The notes under the pieces are model-generated. The model did not search any database. It saw nothing but the letters and a program-made list of their open reading frames with translations, and was not told where the DNA came from. This document shows, in pieces, positions 16,843 to 25,361 of a DNA stretch of 32,071 nt. The first letter of the stretch is position 1. Each line of letters begins with the position of its first letter. A program made the translations under genes and the position numbers. Origin of the DNA: Aphanocapsa sp. GSE-SYN-MK-11-07L (lineage in GTDB: Bacteria > Cyanobacteriota > Cyanobacteriia > Thermosynechococcales > Thermosynechococcaceae); the NCBI GenBank assembly GCA_019359715.1, contig JAHHGS010000126.1, forward strand, positions 1 to 32,071, in the 5' to 3' direction.

Positions 16843-17184
16843 CTAGTGAGAGTTAATCACTTCATCAGCCGCATGTGCCAAAACTTGATCCATCCAGGCG
16901 TTGATGCTTTTGCCTGCCTTGGTTGCAGCAATGTACACCTTGCGATGATGTTCTGGTGTGGTTCTAAAGGGCAACTTGCCAGAAAAAGGCTTATCTGGTG
17001 ATTGCTCTAGTTCTTGGCAAAAAGCCAGATAGTCGTCTACAGAATCTTGAAAAGCCTGCTTAGCTTCGGCAACGGTTTCACCTTTGAAGGTAACAACATC
17101 CTGAATTCCCAAGATGCGACCAAAGATGATGCCAGCAGTTTCGTCAATTTCTAAGCATCCGATGTATCCCTTATAGGTCAACAT
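16843..17184 (-). CDS. hicB: HicB-family antitoxin
   Basis: The 113-aa protein has the HicB layout: an N-terminal domain MLTYKGYIGCLEIDETAGIIFGRI, then FKGETVAEAKQAFQDSVDDYL, and a C-terminal ribbon-helix-helix-like segment with PEHHRKVYIAATKAGKSINAWM. HicB neutralises the mRNA-cleaving HicA toxin and represses the operon. A strong AGGAGG ribosome-binding site precedes the ATG. Upstream, in the usual hicA position, only the 3' end of hicA survives, so this is an orphan antitoxin. It may still protect against incoming HicA toxins. Confidence 0.85.
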   Translation of the reverse strand: MLTYKGYIGCLEIDETAGIIFGRILGIQDVVTFKGETVAEAKQAFQDSVDDYLAFCQELEQSPDKPFSGKLPFRTTPEHHRKVYIAATKAGKSINAWMDQVLAHAADEVINSH

Positions 17185-17200
17185 TTTTAACCTCCTACCC

Positions 17201-17311
17201 TTACTCTGGCTTGATTCCTGAATTATTGAGAAAGTCTCTGACTGCTCCCTTATCCGTCACTCGTTTAGGATCAATACTCCGGACAGTTTTTAGAAGGGAC
17301 TCACAAGGCTT
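17201..17311 (-). pseudogene. hicA: hicA toxin remnant (3' end only)
   Basis: The minus strand upstream of hicB encodes, in one open stretch that begins after a TGA at 17312-17314, residues ending PKRVTDKGAVRDFLNNSGIKPE and then TAA, 16 nt before the hicB ATG. This matches the typical HicA C-terminus (roughly PKxETDKGAVxSVRxFLxxAGIKP, from memory) with about three residues missing after GAV. No toxin N-terminus with its catalytic His could be found in any frame up to 17,490. The rest of the 306-bp gap (17,312-17,490) holds no gene; it contains the upstream region of the plus-strand antitoxin gene. Confidence 0.65.
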
Positions 17312-17490
17312 TCAGGGCTTACGATTCAAGAATTGACCTATTTGTTCAATGTTAGCTTTCCCCCTGATTTCAGAAAAAAGATCCTGCCTACACTTAGATC
17401 AGGGTTTAAGCCCCAAAACCTACTCAAGTTCTGACCAGCGAGTACGCTAAACTAACAGCTACTCAATCGCTGAATTGTGCTAACGCTGCG

Positions 17491-17769
17491 ATGGCCATGC
17501 CGCTCCCGCCAAATTTACAGCAGTTCGCCAACCGCCAAATTGCCAGCGGCAAATACGCCTCATTAGAGGAACTTCTTCTAGCTGGACTGCAAGTTCTAGC
17601 AGAGCAGGAACAGATTTATCAAGGGCGTTTTGAAGAATTGCGCCGTGAGGTATTGTTGGGAGCCGCAGAAGCTGAGCAGGGACAACTCCTTGATGCTACA
17701 CCTGAAAACGACTACGTTAGCGCCGCTCTAAAACATGAGTCGGGTCTATCGAATTACGCCCCGCGCTAG
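17491..17769 (+). CDS. ParD-like ribbon-helix-helix antitoxin
   Basis: The 92-aa protein resembles the ParD/CopG-type antitoxins: LPPNLQQFANRQIASGKYASLEELLLAGLQVLAEQE is the dimerising ribbon-helix-helix DNA-binding part, with a charged C-terminal helix (GRFEELRREVLLGAAEAEQG) that would wrap the toxin. Two in-frame ATGs (17491 and 17497) are possible starts. It overlaps the next frame by 35 nt, the usual parDE arrangement. The partner toxin is degraded, so this antitoxin is probably an orphan or part of a dead module. Confidence 0.78.
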   Translation: MAMPLPPNLQQFANRQIASGKYASLEELLLAGLQVLAEQEQIYQGRFEELRREVLLGAAEAEQGQLLDATPENDYVSAALKHESGLSNYAPR

Positions 17770-17977
17770 CCAGGATATTGAAGCAATCGCAGATTGCCTT
17801 GCTGCTCGAAGCAGCTTAAACAGCAAAGATTATGGCTGGAGTACTGGTCGATTTCTCGATAGAATTAATGCCAACAGAGCTTTGTCAAGGGCGATCGCTG
17901 GCAACTTTACCGCGAAACACCACGTAATTGTAGACGTTGTAAAACAGCCTGAGGCACAAGCTAGTGCTGCAACTTAG
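17735..17977 (+). pseudogene. Degraded ParE/RelE-type toxin
   Basis: The N-terminus YRITPRASQDIEAIADCLAA is a clear ParE/RelE beginning, and RFLDRINAN corresponds to the second helix. An apparent insertion (NSKDYGWSTG) separates them, and after about residue 50 the sequence no longer resembles the family. The C-terminal strands with the conserved FYR and VxGYRDL blocks are absent in all frames before the stop. The 80-aa product is shorter than the usual 95-100 aa. The toxin is probably inactive; a divergent functional protein is less likely. Confidence 0.65.
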
Positions 17978-18089
17978 ACTATAAAGAGGCACACTGTAAA
18001 GAGAGCCTTGATCGGCAGATTTGATCCACCCGTCTTGATACACTTGCTGCCGACTTAGCACGCTCGGCTGCCTTTAAACTTTTAAGCCT

Positions 18090-19307
18090 ATGGTCACTAC
18101 TCTTTCCAATCCAGTTTCACAATCTTTTCCCCAGGTGCGCTCAGCGATCCAAAGCTTACAGCCCCAGTTGGTTGAGTGGCGGCGGCGTTTGCATCAGTGC
18201 CCTGAGTTGGGGTTTAAAGAACATCTAACCGCTGAGTTTGTGATGGCCAAGCTGGCAGAATGGCAGATTGACTACCAGGCAAAAATTGCCGAGACGGGGA
18301 TTGTGGCGACGATTAGCGGCACGATGCCTGGCCCAGTGCTGGCAATTCGGGCGGATATGGACGCTTTACCGATTCAGGAAGAAAATCAGGTTGAGTATCG
18401 ATCGCAGCACGATGGCGTCATGCACGCCTGCGGGCACGACGGGCATACGGCGATCGCCCTGGGGATTGCCAACTATCTCTCGCAGCACCGCCATACCTTT
18501 GCGGGGACAGTAAGAATTATTTTTCAGCCCGCCGAAGAAGGCCCTGGTGGGGCCAAGCCCATGATTGAAGCTGGCGTGTTGCAAAATCCGCAAGTCGATG
18601 CGATGATTGGGCTGCACCTGTGGAACCTGCTGCCGCTGGGCACGGTTGGGGTGCGGAGCGGCCCGTTTATGGCCGCCGCAGAGCTGTTTACCTGCAAAAT
18701 CTTCGGTAAGGGTGGGCACGGCGCCATTCCACAGCAGACGATTGACTCAATTGTGGTGGCGGCTCAGGTGGTGAACGCCCTCCAAACGATTGTCGCTCGC
18801 AATGTTGACCCCTTGGATACGGCCGTGGTTTCCGTCGGTAAGTTTCATGCCGGTAGCGCCAGAAACGCGATCGCTGATTCAGCCGAACTGGGCGGCACTG
18901 TTCGCTACTTTAAGCCTGCTTTAGGCGAATTTCTGCCCCAGCGCATTGAGCAAATTCTGGCCGGAGTCTGCCAGGCTCACGGAGCCAGCTACGAGTTTGA
19001 CTACCAAAAACTCTATCCGCCAGTGGTTAATGATGCCGAAATGGCTCAACTGGTGCGCTCTGCGGCCGAAGCGGTGATTGAAACACCAGCCGGAGTGATG
19101 CCAGAGTGCCAAACCATGGCCGCTGAAGATATGTCTTTCTTTCTGCAAGCCGTGCCAGGCTGCTACTTCTTTCTGGGGTCAGCCAACCCGGCGAAGGATT
19201 TAGCCTACCCTCACCATCACCCCCGATTTGACTTTGATGAAACAGCTTTGGGAATTGGGGTCGAAATTTTTGCCCGCTGTGTTGAAAAGTTTTGCGATCG
19301 CCAGTAG
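18090..19307 (+). CDS. M20-family metal-dependent amidohydrolase
   Basis: The 405-aa cytosolic peptidase-like hydrolase belongs to the M20D group (N-acyl-amino-acid amidohydrolase, hippurate hydrolase, IAA-amino-acid hydrolase). Signatures are RRRLHQCPELGFKE near the N-terminus, IRADMDALPIQEEN, the metal-binding HACGHDGHTA, the QPAEEGPGGAKPMIEAG block with catalytic Glu and metal ligand, and a dimerisation-domain segment GKGGHGAIPQQTIDSIV. All metal ligands appear to be present. The natural substrate cannot be assigned from sequence. It precedes a response regulator by 29 bp, so the two may be cotranscribed, though a functional link is not evident. Confidence 0.92.
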   Translation: MVTTLSNPVSQSFPQVRSAIQSLQPQLVEWRRRLHQCPELGFKEHLTAEFVMAKLAEWQIDYQAKIAETGIVATISGTMPGPVLAIRADMDALPIQEENQVEYRSQHDGVMHACGHDGHTAIALGIANYLSQHRHTFAGTVRIIFQPAEEGPGGAKPMIEAGVLQNPQVDAMIGLHLWNLLPLGTVGVRSGPFMAAAELFTCKIFGKGGHGAIPQQTIDSIVVAAQVVNALQTIVARNVDPLDTAVVSVGKFHAGSARNAIADSAELGGTVRYFKPALGEFLPQRIEQILAGVCQAHGASYEFDYQKLYPPVVNDAEMAQLVRSAAEAVIETPAGVMPECQTMAAEDMSFFLQAVPGCYFFLGSANPAKDLAYPHHHPRFDFDETALGIGVEIFARCVEKFCDRQ

Positions 19308-19336
19308 TCTGTAGTTGATCTGCTGCTGATAAGCCC

Positions 19337-19984
19337 ATGCCCTTGACCATTCTTGTGGCTGATGATGAGCCTGGCATTCGTCTCTCAGTCAGTGACTATC
19401 TGCAATTGGCAGGCTACTCTGTGCTGACCGCAGAAACGGGCAAAGCGGCCCTAGAGATCATTAATGCCTATCAGCCCCACCTGCTGGTGACCGACATTAC
19501 AATGCCAGAAATGGATGGCTATGACTTGGTGCGCCAAGTCCGTCGACAGCCTGCCTTTCGGCTCTTGCCCGTCGTGTTTTTGACCGCCCGCACCCAAACC
19601 CAAGAGCGGATTCGCGGCTATCAGGCCGGCTGTGATGTTTATCTCCCCAAACCCTTTGAGCTAGATGAACTAGTGGCGGTGATTCGCAACTTGCTGGATC
19701 GGGTGCAAATTCTCCAAACCGAGCAATTTCGCAACCACCTGCAACCGGACGAACAGCGAGGACAGCGCGCCGCCATTGTTTCGCAACAGCTAGGGCTAAC
19801 AGCGCGCGAGCAGTCTGTGCTGGCTCTGTTGCTGGATGGGTTGTCCAACGCTCAAATTGGCGATCGCCTGCACCTGAGCGCCCGCACAATTGAAAAGTAT
19901 GTGAGCAGCCTGCTCCAAAAAACGGCGGTTCACAATCGGGCAGAGTTGGTCAGATTTGCGATCGAGCACCATCTTTTAACGTAA
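19337..19984 (+). CDS. LuxR/NarL-type response regulator
   Basis: The 215-aa protein has an N-terminal receiver domain (acidic pocket DDE at 9-11, phosphoacceptor D53 in DITMPEMDGYD, and the KP pair in YLPKPFEL), a short linker, and a C-terminal LuxR helix-turn-helix (LTAREQSVLALLLDGLSNAQIGDRLHLSARTIEKYVSSLLQKTAVHNRAE region). It resembles the Ycf29-like regulators of cyanobacteria and red-algal plastids; that subgroup assignment is from memory. No partner kinase adjoins it directly; the phytochrome kinase begins 550 bp further on, beyond an insertion-like region. Confidence 0.9.
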   Translation: MPLTILVADDEPGIRLSVSDYLQLAGYSVLTAETGKAALEIINAYQPHLLVTDITMPEMDGYDLVRQVRRQPAFRLLPVVFLTARTQTQERIRGYQAGCDVYLPKPFELDELVAVIRNLLDRVQILQTEQFRNHLQPDEQRGQRAAIVSQQLGLTAREQSVLALLLDGLSNAQIGDRLHLSARTIEKYVSSLLQKTAVHNRAELVRFAIEHHLLT

Positions 19985-19994
19985 CTTTTGCCTA

Positions 19995-20395
19995 GTGAAC
20001 TACCACACACCGACCGCTAGGCGGTACGTTGTGGGCTTCCCAATTCATCGGGAACTGCCTCTAGAACTCCGTAATTCCGTTGGTCTTACATTCCCTCCAA
20101 GGGCAGGAGTCCTGGTTCCCAAGACCCAAACTTTCAAACAATCATGACTAGCCACTTTGATCGCTTGGTTTTCACGATCCTGATTGCTTGGTTTTTGCAA
20201 TCGTCGCGACGTTTATGGTGTTCTGTCGAAAGTATATCAGAACTATCGCTTCGGTTCTAGGAATTTGGTTATGGCTTGCCTGTCTTGCTTGTTCTCCAGC
20301 TTCGGTGAAGACCACAAACAAGACGGCAAGCCATAACCCTGGCTTTCATCCCACACCAACGAAGCGTATAATGTGGGGATTCTCGCCGAACTAGC
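19995..20395. mobile_element. Probable IS200/IS605-family remnant without transposase
   Basis: This non-coding stretch carries terminal hairpins of the kind found at ends of cyanobacterial IS200/IS605 (tnpB-type) elements. The left hairpin pairs CCACA with TGTGG and ACCG with CGGT around 20003-20034, followed by GGGCTTCCC. The right hairpin pairs TCCCACA with TGTGGGGA around 20349-20380, followed by TTCTCGCC. Between them is a long palindrome (20267-20338). No tnpA or tnpB coding remains. It would be a non-autonomous (PATE-like) derivative or deletion remnant. An open frame at 20188-20394 runs through the palindrome and right hairpin and is not a gene. A structured regulatory RNA is the alternative. 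Family attribution is by recalled pattern. Confidence 0.5.
20267..20338. repeat. Long imperfect palindrome in the IS-like region
   Basis: GGTTATGGCTTGCC (20267-20280) is the exact reverse complement of 20325-20338. Pairing continues inward, after a one-base bulge, through GTCTTG/CAAGAC to give a stem of about 20 bp. The loop itself contains CTTC-GGT-GAAG. Such palindromes are typical of IS200/IS605-type non-autonomous elements. Confidence 0.75.
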
Positions 20396-20536
20396 TAATT
20401 TTTAATACAATTCATTTACCGCTGATCTTGTTCCTGTCAGTATTGATCAAGAGGTATGTTGCTCTGTTCTTCTAGGCTTGTGGTCGGGAGTTAAGCCAGT
20501 CTGAGTTTTGAAAATTCTCAAATGTCAAGGAGAAGC

Positions 20537-22843
20537 ATGATTCAGAACCGATTAGAAGTCCAATCCAACCTGCCGGAAGCTTGTTATGAGGAAGAACCGA
20601 TTCATATTCCTGGCTTTATTAAGCCCTATGGCGTTTTATTGGCGCTAGAACCATCACAGCTCCGGATCTTGCAAGTTAGCAATAATACGCAAGTCTTTTT
20701 GGAGATTCCGACTGAGGAGTTGCTAAACCAAGACTTAGAAATCCTGTTGGGTTCTAAACAAGTCAACGCATTAAAAGATTGCTTGGCAAACGATGCCAGA
20801 ACTATCAATCCCTTAAAAATTTCAATTCAGCGATCGCCCAAGACGCTGCTGTTTGATGGCATAATCCACTGTTACAATGATGTTGTGATCCTAGAGCTGG
20901 AACCGACACCATCCAAACACCCAGCCACGTTTTTTAACTTTTATCACTTAGTTAAAGCTGCGATCAGCACCTTGCAGCAAGCCTCGACCACGGCCGAGTT
21001 GTGTAGTCTGATGGCCCAGGAAATCTATAAATTGACTGGCTTCGATCGGGTGATGATCTACCAGTTTGATACTGATGGAGCCGGTGTTGTGGTTGCAGAA
21101 GAGAAGCAAGCAACAGTGAAAGAGGCCTATCTGGGGTTACATTTTCCTGCCACCGATATTCCTGATCAGGCGAGGCGGTTATTTGGACTGAACAAGGTGC
21201 GGGTAATTCCAGATATTCACTATCAGCCTGTGGCGATTGTGCCCCCCAATCATCCAATTACGAACCAACCGCTGGATTTAAGCTTGTCGGTTTTACGCAG
21301 CGTTTCGCCTGTTCATCTTGAGTATCTGCATAACATGGGAGTGGCGGCCACAATGGTGGTGGCGCTTCAAAAACGTCAGCAGTTATGGGGGTTAATTGCC
21401 TGTCATCATCTTTCTCCTAAATCTGTCAGTTACGAAGTGCAGACTGCCTGTGAATTCTTGGGCCAAATCATGTCTTTAGAGTTATTGGCCAAAGCCGAAA
21501 ATGACGATTTGGACTACAAAATTCAGTTAAAAGCAGCTCAGTCTAATTTAATTGATTCAATTGCGATCGCTCAGACGTTGCCAGCAGGATTAATCAACGC
21601 GGCTGAGGGTTTATTGGCCTTAGTGGGGGCCCAAGGTTGTGCCGTCTGCTTGAATGGCGAAGTGATGATGACTGGCTTAACGCCTGGGTTAGCAGAAATT
21701 ACCGGCTTAGTGGACTGGTTGACGACCCACGTTCAAGACAACCTGTTTGCCACAGATTCCTTAATTACCTGTTATCCGCCTGCCGAGGCATTTTTAGAGA
21801 CTGCCAGTGGACTGCTCGTGCTGACCCTTTCTAAAACGCAACGCAACTATTTGCTCTGGTTTCGGCCAGAGGTACTGCAAACCGTGTCTTGGGCTGGCAA
21901 TCCGCTCGACAGTTATCAGGTCGATCAGCAGGGCGAGATCCGATTGGGTCCGCGTCAGTCCTTTCAACTGTGGAAAGAAACGGTGCAGTCGAAGTCGTTG
22001 CCCTGGAAAACGGCTGAAATTGAGGCGGCGCAGGAATTTAGAAGCGCCCTGGTTGGCCTAGTGCTGCGGCAAGCCGACGAACTGGCAAAAATTAATCTGG
22101 AACTAGAGCGCAGCAACACTGAATTAGATGCATTTGCCTATATTGCTTCCCATGACCTGAAAGAACCGCTGCGGGGAATTCACAACTATGCAAATTTCCT
22201 GATCGAAGACTATGGCAGCATTTTGAATCAGGATGGCATGGCCAAACTCCAAACCCTGGTTCGCCTCTCCCAGCGGATGGAGAATTTGATTAATTCACTT
22301 TTAGATTATTCCCGCCTCGGTCGGACTGAACTTTTGCGACAGCCAACGGATTTAAATACCGTTGTTCAAGCCGCGATCGCAACTCTGAACATGAGCCAAC
22401 CCAATCAGTCCGTCGATTTTCGGCTGCCCCGCCCCTTGCCAATCGTGATGTGCGATCGCAGTTTAATTAATGACTTATTCACCAACCTGATTAGCAATGC
22501 TGTCAAATACAACGACAATCCAGACAAATGGGTTGAGCTAGGATTTCTGGAACCTGGTGTGATTGACCCCGGACATCCAGTTGGCAAAGAAACCGGCGCG
22601 ACTGAGCACGTTACCTTTTATGTTCGGGATAACGGGATTGGAATTCCTGAGCAGCACCTCGACAAAATTTTTGGCATCTTCCGCCGCTTACACGCTCAGG
22701 ATGACTATGGAGGGGGAACAGGCGTCGGCTTAACGATTATCAAGAAGATTACTGAGCGCCATGGAGGGACAATTTGGGTAACATCAAGATTAGGCGAGGG
22801 CAGCACGTTTTACTTCACCTTGCCATCGGAGGCTAAGCCATGA
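20537..22843 (+). CDS. Bacteriophytochrome-type histidine kinase (PAS-GAF-PHY-HisKA-HATPase)
   Basis: This is a red/far-red light sensor kinase of 768 aa. In order: PAS with EPIHIPGFIKPYG near residue 20; GAF with the bilin-site motif FPATDIP (D207) and LRSVSPVHLEYLHNMGV; PHY with the tongue motif PRQSF (472-476); then HisKA (H539 in SHDLKEPLRG) and HATPase (NLISNAVKYN, DNGIGI, GTGVGL). The GAF has Val, not Cys, before the conserved His, so it should use the N-terminal Cys (C16) and biliverdin. That Cys lies three residues, not the usual two, before EPI. The ATG at 20537 follows AAGGAG; an ATG five codons earlier is possible. Its stop overlaps the next gene (ATGA), an Rcp-type regulator, its likely phosphotransfer partner. 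Confidence 0.92.
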   Translation: MIQNRLEVQSNLPEACYEEEPIHIPGFIKPYGVLLALEPSQLRILQVSNNTQVFLEIPTEELLNQDLEILLGSKQVNALKDCLANDARTINPLKISIQRSPKTLLFDGIIHCYNDVVILELEPTPSKHPATFFNFYHLVKAAISTLQQASTTAELCSLMAQEIYKLTGFDRVMIYQFDTDGAGVVVAEEKQATVKEAYLGLHFPATDIPDQARRLFGLNKVRVIPDIHYQPVAIVPPNHPITNQPLDLSLSVLRSVSPVHLEYLHNMGVAATMVVALQKRQQLWGLIACHHLSPKSVSYEVQTACEFLGQIMSLELLAKAENDDLDYKIQLKAAQSNLIDSIAIAQTLPAGLINAAEGLLALVGAQGCAVCLNGEVMMTGLTPGLAEITGLVDWLTTHVQDNLFATDSLITCYPPAEAFLETASGLLVLTLSKTQRNYLLWFRPEVLQTVSWAGNPLDSYQVDQQGEIRLGPRQSFQLWKETVQSKSLPWKTAEIEAAQEFRSALVGLVLRQADELAKINLELERSNTELDAFAYIASHDLKEPLRGIHNYANFLIEDYGSILNQDGMAKLQTLVRLSQRMENLINSLLDYSRLGRTELLRQPTDLNTVVQAAIATLNMSQPNQSVDFRLPRPLPIVMCDRSLINDLFTNLISNAVKYNDNPDKWVELGFLEPGVIDPGHPVGKETGATEHVTFYVRDNGIGIPEQHLDKIFGIFRRLHAQDDYGGGTGVGLTIIKKITERHGGTIWVTSRLGEGSTFYFTLPSEAKP

Positions 22844-23316
22844 TTTCTACGTCAGCATCGATCACAGATTCAGCCCCGCCCTTACTGGTGGTTGAAGACA
22901 GCAATGAGGACTTTGAAGCTTTAAATCGGTTCCTTAGCCGCTCACCCCATGCCATTTCAGTGCATCGCTGCATCAATGGCGATCAGGCATTGGCATACCT
23001 CTACCAACAGGGCAGGTATGAGGAGCCGAGTAGCGCTCCTCGTCCGGGTATGATTCTGCTCGACCTGAATTTACCGGGGACGGATGGGCGAGACCTGTTG
23101 TGCCAGATTAAACGAGATGACCGCCTCAAGACGATTCCTGTTGTCGTCTTTACGACCTCCAATAACCCGAAAGATATCGAAGCCTGTTACCGCAAAGGGG
23201 CAAACAGCTACATTATTAAGCCCGTCAACTTTAATCTCTTGAGGCAAAGTGTGCAGACGGTAATGGATTACTGGTTTGCGATTAGCACCCTCCCTCAGCC
23301 TTGTCCGGAGGCTTGA
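22840..23316 (+). CDS. Rcp1-type single-domain response regulator
   Basis: The 158-aa receiver-only protein has acidic residues VVEDSNEDFEAL, phosphoacceptor D75 in LLDLNLPGTDGRDLL, the FTTSNNPKD switch and the conserved Lys in SYIIKPVNF. The NLPGxDG and VVxFTTSxxxxDI patterns are those of Rcp1, which is phosphorylated by cyanobacterial phytochromes. It overlaps the upstream phytochrome gene by 4 nt, strong support for a cognate pair. It has no DNA-binding output, so the signal probably passes on by protein contact or phosphorelay, perhaps to the following hybrid kinase. Confidence 0.92.
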   Translation: MISTSASITDSAPPLLVVEDSNEDFEALNRFLSRSPHAISVHRCINGDQALAYLYQQGRYEEPSSAPRPGMILLDLNLPGTDGRDLLCQIKRDDRLKTIPVVVFTTSNNPKDIEACYRKGANSYIIKPVNFNLLRQSVQTVMDYWFAISTLPQPCPEA

Positions 23317-23321
23317 TCGTT

Positions 23322-25361
23322 TTGACCCAGAATCAGCGCACTGTTTTAATCATTGATGATAACCCCGAAGATCGGGAACTCTACCGGCGATATCTGCTGC
23401 GGGATCGAGAGCACACATACCAGATTCTGGAAGCAACCTTGGGGCGGGATGGGGTCGCCCAATGGCAGTCTGGTCGGCCGGACGCTGTACTGCTAGATTT
23501 TCAACTCCCTGATTTGGATGGACTAGAAGTCCTGGCTGCGCTGCAAGACCCGACCCACCCCACCTTTTTGCCGGTGATTATGGTAACGGGGCGGGGGGAT
23601 GAGGCGATCGCAGTCCAAGCGATGAAAGCCGGGGCGCAAGACTATTTAATCAAAGGCCAGCTTAGCCCAACCGGCTTGCATTTAGCGGTGAATGCCGCGA
23701 TCGCAGCGGTGCAGCTTCGGACTCAACTCCAACAAAGCCGAGAACGAGAGCGGCAAGCGCGTGCAGAGCTAGAGCTGCGGGTGGAGGAGCGTACCGTCGA
23801 ACTACAGCAAACGAATGAAGAGCTGCAACAAGAAATCGAGCAGCGCAAGTTGGCCAACCAGAAGATCTACGAACAGGCAGCGCTGATCGATATTTCGCCC
23901 GATGCTGTTTTTGTTCGTGATCTAGAGTGTCGGATCTTATTTTGGAGTAAGGGGGCTGAACACCTGTATGGCTGGAGTGCAGCAGAAATTTTAAGCCAGA
24001 ATTCTTGCCAGTTTTTAGTGGTTCTCCCTTCGCCCCAATTGGAAACTGCCCTGAAGACAGTTGTGGAAACGGGCGAATGGCAGGGAGAGTTGAACAAAGT
24101 TACGAAATCTGGTCAGGCGATCATTGTCTATAGCCGCTGGACGCTAATGCGCGATCAGGCAGGGCAACCCAAATCCATCCTCTCCGTCGAAACCAACATC
24201 ACCGAGCAGAAGCAATTGGCAGCTCAATTTCTGCGCGCTCAACGCCTGGAAAGCCTGGGTGTTCTGGCCAGTGGCATTACCCACGACATGAACAACATCC
24301 TGGCTCCAATTCTGGTGATTGCTCAATTGTTACCCCATAAACTTCCCGATCTCGACCAGGAAACTCAGCGCCTATTAAAGATCGTTGAAGATAATGCCAG
24401 ACGTGGAGCGAGCCTGATTCAGCAAATGCTCACCTTTGCGCGGGGTCTAGAAGGCAAGCAGATTGCTATGCAGGTGACACCCTTGTTGACAGAACAAGAG
24501 CAGATCATTAAAAGCACCTTTCCGAAGTCTATTCACGTTAACTGCAAGATTTTAACTCCCAACTTGTGGATGGTTTCCGCTGATGTTACCCAACTGCATC
24601 AAGTCCTGATGAACCTCTGTGTGAATGCCCGTGATGCGATGCCAAACGGCGGCATCCTGACGATAACAGCCGAAAATAAGGTGATTGACCAACGGTTTGC
24701 CCAACGCCATTTAGAAGCTCAACCTGGGCCTTACGTCATAATTACTGTATCTGATACGGGTACAGGCATGTCGCCCGATGTTAAAGAGCGGATTTTTGAC
24801 CCTTTCTTTACGACGAAAGCCTTTGGTCAAGGAACAGGCTTAGGACTTTCAACCCTGCTTGGTATTATCAAAGGTCATGCTGGGTTTGTCGATGTTGTGA
24901 CTAGCGTCGGGCAGGGCAGCGAATTTAAGGTCTACTTACCGGCGATCGCGGCTCCAGAAATGCCGACTACACCCAAACCAACCTTTCAACTGGGTCAACA
25001 CGAGTTAATTTTAGTTGTCGATGATGAAGCTCCGATTCGCGAAACCACCCAAACGATTCTAGAAGCATTCAACTATCGCGTCCTGACCGCCAACAATGGC
25101 CGAGATGCGATCGCAGTCTATGCCCAGCATCAGTCAAAAATTCGGGCTGTCTTAATGGATATGATGATGCCAGAGATGGATGGCACAACTGCCATTCATA
25201 ACTTGCAGCAGCTAAATCCGTCGGTGAAAATCATTGCCACCAGCGGATTAGGAGTCAATCATCAACAGGTGGTCCAAGCACTGGGTACTCATACCATGCT
25301 GCCAAAGCCTTATACAGCCGAGGAATTATTAAATACGCTGCATCTCATACTTGCCGACTAA
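23322..25361 (+). CDS. Hybrid sensor kinase REC-PAS-HisKA-HATPase-REC
   Basis: The approximately 679-aa cytosolic phosphorelay protein contains an N-terminal receiver ([11 protein letters not shown]; phosphoacceptor D59 in [11 protein letters not shown]), a coiled-coil linker (about 133-180), PAS (about 185-300), a kinase core with H321 in [16 protein letters not shown] site motifs ([27 protein letters not shown]), and a C-terminal receiver (phosphoacceptor about D613 in [10 protein letters not shown]). No ATG is available; TTG at 23322, ten nt after GGAGG, is the likeliest start, and TTG at 23301 opens the longest frame. Either way it starts at the end of the Rcp gene, giving a three-gene light-signalling operon. 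With receivers at both ends it could accept phosphate from the phytochrome/Rcp pair. Its stop overlaps the convergent argH stop. Confidence 0.9.
   Translation: MTQNQRTVLIIDDNPEDRELYRRYLLRDREHTYQILEATLGRDGVAQWQSGRPDAVLLDFQLPDLDGLEVLAALQDPTHPTFLPVIMVTGRGDEAIAVQAMKAGAQDYLIKGQLSPTGLHLAVNAAIAAVQLRTQLQQSRERERQARAELELRVEERTVELQQTNEELQQEIEQRKLANQKIYEQAALIDISPDAVFVRDLECRILFWSKGAEHLYGWSAAEILSQNSCQFLVVLPSPQLETALKTVVETGEWQGELNKVTKSGQAIIVYSRWTLMRDQAGQPKSILSVETNITEQKQLAAQFLRAQRLESLGVLASGITHDMNNILAPILVIAQLLPHKLPDLDQETQRLLKIVEDNARRGASLIQQMLTFARGLEGKQIAMQVTPLLTEQEQIIKSTFPKSIHVNCKILTPNLWMVSADVTQLHQVLMNLCVNARDAMPNGGILTITAENKVIDQRFAQRHLEAQPGPYVIITVSDTGTGMSPDVKERIFDPFFTTKAFGQGTGLGLSTLLGIIKGHAGFVDVVTSVGQGSEFKVYLPAIAAPEMPTTPKPTFQLGQHELILVVDDEAPIRETTQTILEAFNYRVLTANNGRDAIAVYAQHQSKIRAVLMDMMMPEMDGTTAIHNLQQLNPSVKIIATSGLGVNHQQVVQALGTHTMLPKPYTAEELLNTLHLILAD

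Noticed and set aside
20188-20394. 68-aa open frame with a hydrophobic stretch and a Cys that looks like a lipoprotein signal
   Set aside because: It runs through the palindrome and the right-hand hairpin of the IS-like element; the structure explains the sequence better than coding.
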